Origin: Albimonas sp041685625
GTDB taxonomy: Bacteria > Pseudomonadota > Alphaproteobacteria > Rhodobacterales > Rhodobacteraceae
Reading direction: 5' to 3'
Assembly: GCA_041685625.1 (NCBI GenBank)
Contig: JAWLFJ010000082.1
Span: 1 to 17,882, forward strand
DNA: 17,882 bases
Every line of letters starts with the position of its first letter. Position 1 is the stretch's first letter. This document shows, one piece after another, positions 16,056 to 17,882 of this stretch. The notes below the pieces were generated by a model. The model ran no database searches, was not told the DNA's origin, and saw only the letters and a program-made list of their open reading frames with translations. Made by a program: the position numbers and the translations under genes.

Positions 16056-16093
16056 CCGCGGGCTCCGGCGCGCCGCCGCCCCCCGGGGGGGGG

Positions 16094-16118
16094 CGCCGCC
16101 GCCATGGGCCCGGCGGCG
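16094..16118. terminator. GC-rich hairpin between convergent FNT and Lrp-type genes
   Basis: CGCCGCCG (16094-16101) pairs with CGGCGGCG (16111-16118) around a 9-base loop; an alternative register uses CGCCGCC at 16097-16103. It lies in the 104-bp convergent gap directly after a run of 6 C and 9 G. This fits a shared transcription end without U tracts. Confidence 0.45.
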
Positions 16119-16159
16119 CGGCCGGGGTCCTGACGGATCCGTGCCCGCGCCGCCGGCGC

Positions 16160-16651
16160 TCAATCCTCGCCGAGCCCCGGGATAGGCAGCGCCGTCTCCG
16201 CCTTCATCTCCTCCATCGAGAGCAGCGAGGTGACGTTGTAGATGCTAACCCGATCGATGAGGCGCCGGTAGAAGGCGTCGTAGGCCCGGGCATCCGCGAC
16301 GCGCACCTGCAGGATGTAGTCGATCTCCCCCGCGAGGCGGTGCGCGGCCACGATCTCCGGCAGCTCCTCCACCGCCTTCGTGAACGCCTCCAGCCATTCC
16401 GGCTCGTGGCGCGAGGTGCGCACCAGCACGAAGAAGCAGGCGCCGAGGCCCACCGCCTCCGGGTCCAGCACCGCCACCTGACGGTCGATCACCCCCGACT
16501 CGCGCAGCTTGCGGATCCGGTTCCAGACCGGCGTCTTGGAGGCGCCAAGCTCCGCCGCGAGCTGATCGAGCGAGAGCGTGGCGTCCCGCTGCAGCCGGAC
16601 CAGTATCCTCCGGTCGAGCGCGTCGAGCGCGTCGCGCGTCCGCTTGGCCAT
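16160..16651 (-). CDS. Lrp/AsnC-family transcriptional regulator
   Basis: The 163-residue regulator has the Lrp/AsnC layout: an N-terminal helix-turn-helix (LDALDRRILVRLQRDATLSL, then LAAELGASKTPVWNRIRKLR, residues about 10-52) and a C-terminal RAM/ligand-binding domain that assembles oligomers (CFFVLVRTSRHEPEWLEAF at about 72-90, then HRLAGEIDYILQVRVAD at 103-119). The open frame extends to 16882, but MAKRTRDALDALDRR at 16651 is the family-like beginning; GGAGG lies about 12 bases upstream, slightly far. It is divergent from cysG with 133 bp between the starts, so its own promoter and cysG are the likely targets. The effector, perhaps a sulfur-containing or other amino acid, is not visible. 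Confidence 0.93.
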   Translation of the reverse strand: MAKRTRDALDALDRRILVRLQRDATLSLDQLAAELGASKTPVWNRIRKLRESGVIDRQVAVLDPEAVGLGACFFVLVRTSRHEPEWLEAFTKAVEELPEIVAAHRLAGEIDYILQVRVADARAYDAFYRRLIDRVSIYNVTSLLSMEEMKAETALPIPGLGED

Positions 16652-16784
16652 GAAGATACAGAACCTCCGTTCCGCTTCGGCCGCCTTCGGCGGACCATGT
16701 TCCTTATTTCCGCGCGATCCTACCCGCAACGAGGACGATGTTCTAGCTTCCCTCTCACGCCCCGCCGCGAGAGGAGCCCGTCCG

Positions 16785-17882
16785 ATGCGCCACTTCCCGC
16801 TGTTCCGCGACCTGCGCGGCCGCCGCGTCGTCGTCTCGGGCGGGGGCGAGACCGCCCTCGCCAAGCTGCGCCTGATCCTCAAGACCGAGGCGACCGTCGC
16901 CGTCTACGCCGCCGATCCGGCGCCGGAGCTCGCGCGCCTCGCCGCCGCGGGCCGCCTGCGCCTGACCCGCCGCCCGGTGGCCGAGGGCGACGCGATCTGC
17001 GCCGCGCTCCTCTACGCCGCCAACGACGACGCGGCGGAGGACGCCCGCGCCGCCGCCATCGGCCGCCGCGCCGGCGCCCTCGTCAACATCGTGGACGACC
17101 TCGAGGGCTCCGACGTCATCACCCCCGCGATGGTGGACCGCGACCCCGTCGTCGTCGCCATCGGCACCGAGGGCGCCGCCCCCGTCCTCGCCCGCCGCAT
17201 CAAGGCCGAGACCGAGGAGCGCCTGCCGCCCGACCTCGGAACCCTCGCCCGCCTCGGCCAGGCCTTCCGTCCGCAGGCCGAGGCCCTGCCGATGGGCCGC
17301 GCCCGCCGCGCCTTCTGGTCCCGCTACTACGACCGCGACGGCCCCGAGGCGCTCGCGCAGGGCGGCGAGGAAGCCGTCCAGGCCCTCCTCCCCCGCCTTC
17401 TCGCGGAGATCCTCGCCGCCGAGCCCGAACCCGGCCGCGTCGCCTTCGTCGGCGCCGGCCCGGGCGACCCGGAGCTTCTGACCCTCAAGGCCCGCCGCCT
17501 CCTGCATGAGGCCGACGTGGTGATCCACGACCGCCTCGTCGGCCCAGGCATCCTCGAGCTCGCCCGCCGCGAGGCGCGGATGATCGAGGTCGGCAAGACC
17601 CCCGGCGGCCCCTCCTGGCGCCAGGAGGACATCAACGCCGAGATGATCCGCCACGCCGCCGCGGGCGCCCATGTCGTGCGCCTGAAGTCCGGCGACCCCG
17701 GCGTCTTCGGCCGGCTCGACGAGGAGATGGACGCCCTCGACGCCGCCGGCGTCACCTTCGACATCGTCCCCGGCGTCACCTCCGCCGCCGCCGCCGCGGC
17801 CACGCTCAAGGTCTCGCTGACGAAGCGCGGCCGCAACAGGAGCTTCCGCCTGATCACCGGCCACGACGCCGAGGGCTTCGCC
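16785..17882 (+). CDS. cysG: Siroheme synthase CysG, 5' part (366 codons visible)
   Basis: CysG makes siroheme, the prosthetic group of sulfite and nitrite reductases, from uroporphyrinogen III. The N-terminal part (about 1-210) is the bifunctional precorrin-2 dehydrogenase/ferrochelatase: VVVSGGGETALAKL (15-28) is the NAD loop, and VNIVDDLEGSDVITPAMVDR (100-119) holds the conserved Asp region. The C-terminal uroporphyrinogen III methyltransferase begins at FVGAGPGDPELLTLKA (221-236) and includes Asp249 in IHDRLVG, GDPGVFGRLDEE (303-314) and VPGVTSA (328-334). The gene runs off the right edge around TGHDAEGFA. The sequence GDPGVFGRLDEE differs from the more usual GDPFIFGRGGEE. GAGGAG lies about 7 bases before the ATG. 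Confidence 0.95.
   Translation, partial: MRHFPLFRDLRGRRVVVSGGGETALAKLRLILKTEATVAVYAADPAPELARLAAAGRLRLTRRPVAEGDAICAALLYAANDDAAEDARAAAIGRRAGALVNIVDDLEGSDVITPAMVDRDPVVVAIGTEGAAPVLARRIKAETEERLPPDLGTLARLGQAFRPQAEALPMGRARRAFWSRYYDRDGPEALAQGGEEAVQALLPRLLAEILAAEPEPGRVAFVGAGPGDPELLTLKARRLLHEADVVIHDRLVGPGILELARREARMIEVGKTPGGPSWRQEDINAEMIRHAAAGAHVVRLKSGDPGVFGRLDEEMDALDAAGVTFDIVPGVTSAAAAAATLKVSLTKRGRNRSFRLITGHDAEGFA

Overview
The window is about 17.9 kb of very GC-rich bacterial DNA with densely packed genes whose third codon positions are almost all G or C. Gene content and order (divergent NDUFAF5-like methyltransferase and comF, then grxC and a nitrilase-family hydrolase; an Lrp/AsnC regulator divergent from cysG; a ferrochelatase with the YHCQC segment) suggest an alphaproteobacterium, probably in the Rhodobacterales. 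That placement is inference from family knowledge, not a database result. I see no rRNA, tRNA, CRISPR array, insertion sequence or integrase.

Layout. At the left edge is the 5' part of a cyclopropane-fatty-acyl-phospholipid synthase (minus), followed by an SDR oxidoreductase (plus), a secreted DUF1194/VWA-like protein (minus), a hotdog-type protein (plus) and ferrochelatase hemH (minus). A 365-bp gap with a 26-bp tandem repeat separates hemH from a methyltransferase-like gene (minus). That gene is divergent from the likely operon comF-grxC-nitrilase-family amidase (plus).

The centre, about 7.9 to 12.75 kb, is a copper-response locus. It holds cueR (plus), a tight minus-strand set of three genes (small secreted Cys-rich protein, membrane-anchored cytochrome c, membrane-anchored DsbA-like thiol oxidoreductase), and the Cu+ P-type ATPase copA (plus). 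A close match to a CueR-type promoter, with a 19-bp spacer and the ACCTTCC/GGAAG dyad, sits in front of copA. This is direct sequence support that CueR controls copA. Whether the three envelope genes belong to the same response is the most interesting open question here.

The right part carries a plus-strand run of an amidase-signature enzyme, a Gfo/Idh/MocA oxidoreductase and a YfdC-like FNT membrane protein. Then come an Lrp/AsnC regulator (minus) and divergent cysG (siroheme synthase), which runs off the right edge and points to sulfite/nitrite assimilation genes beyond it.

Several gene ends carry GC-rich dyads without a U tract that could act as terminators. The neatest is an 18-bp palindrome whose two arms contain the stop codons of the convergent cueR and DsbA-like genes. 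No wholly new system is evident. The best candidate for something little described is the cysteine-rich protein / cytochrome c / DsbA-like trio embedded in the copper locus.
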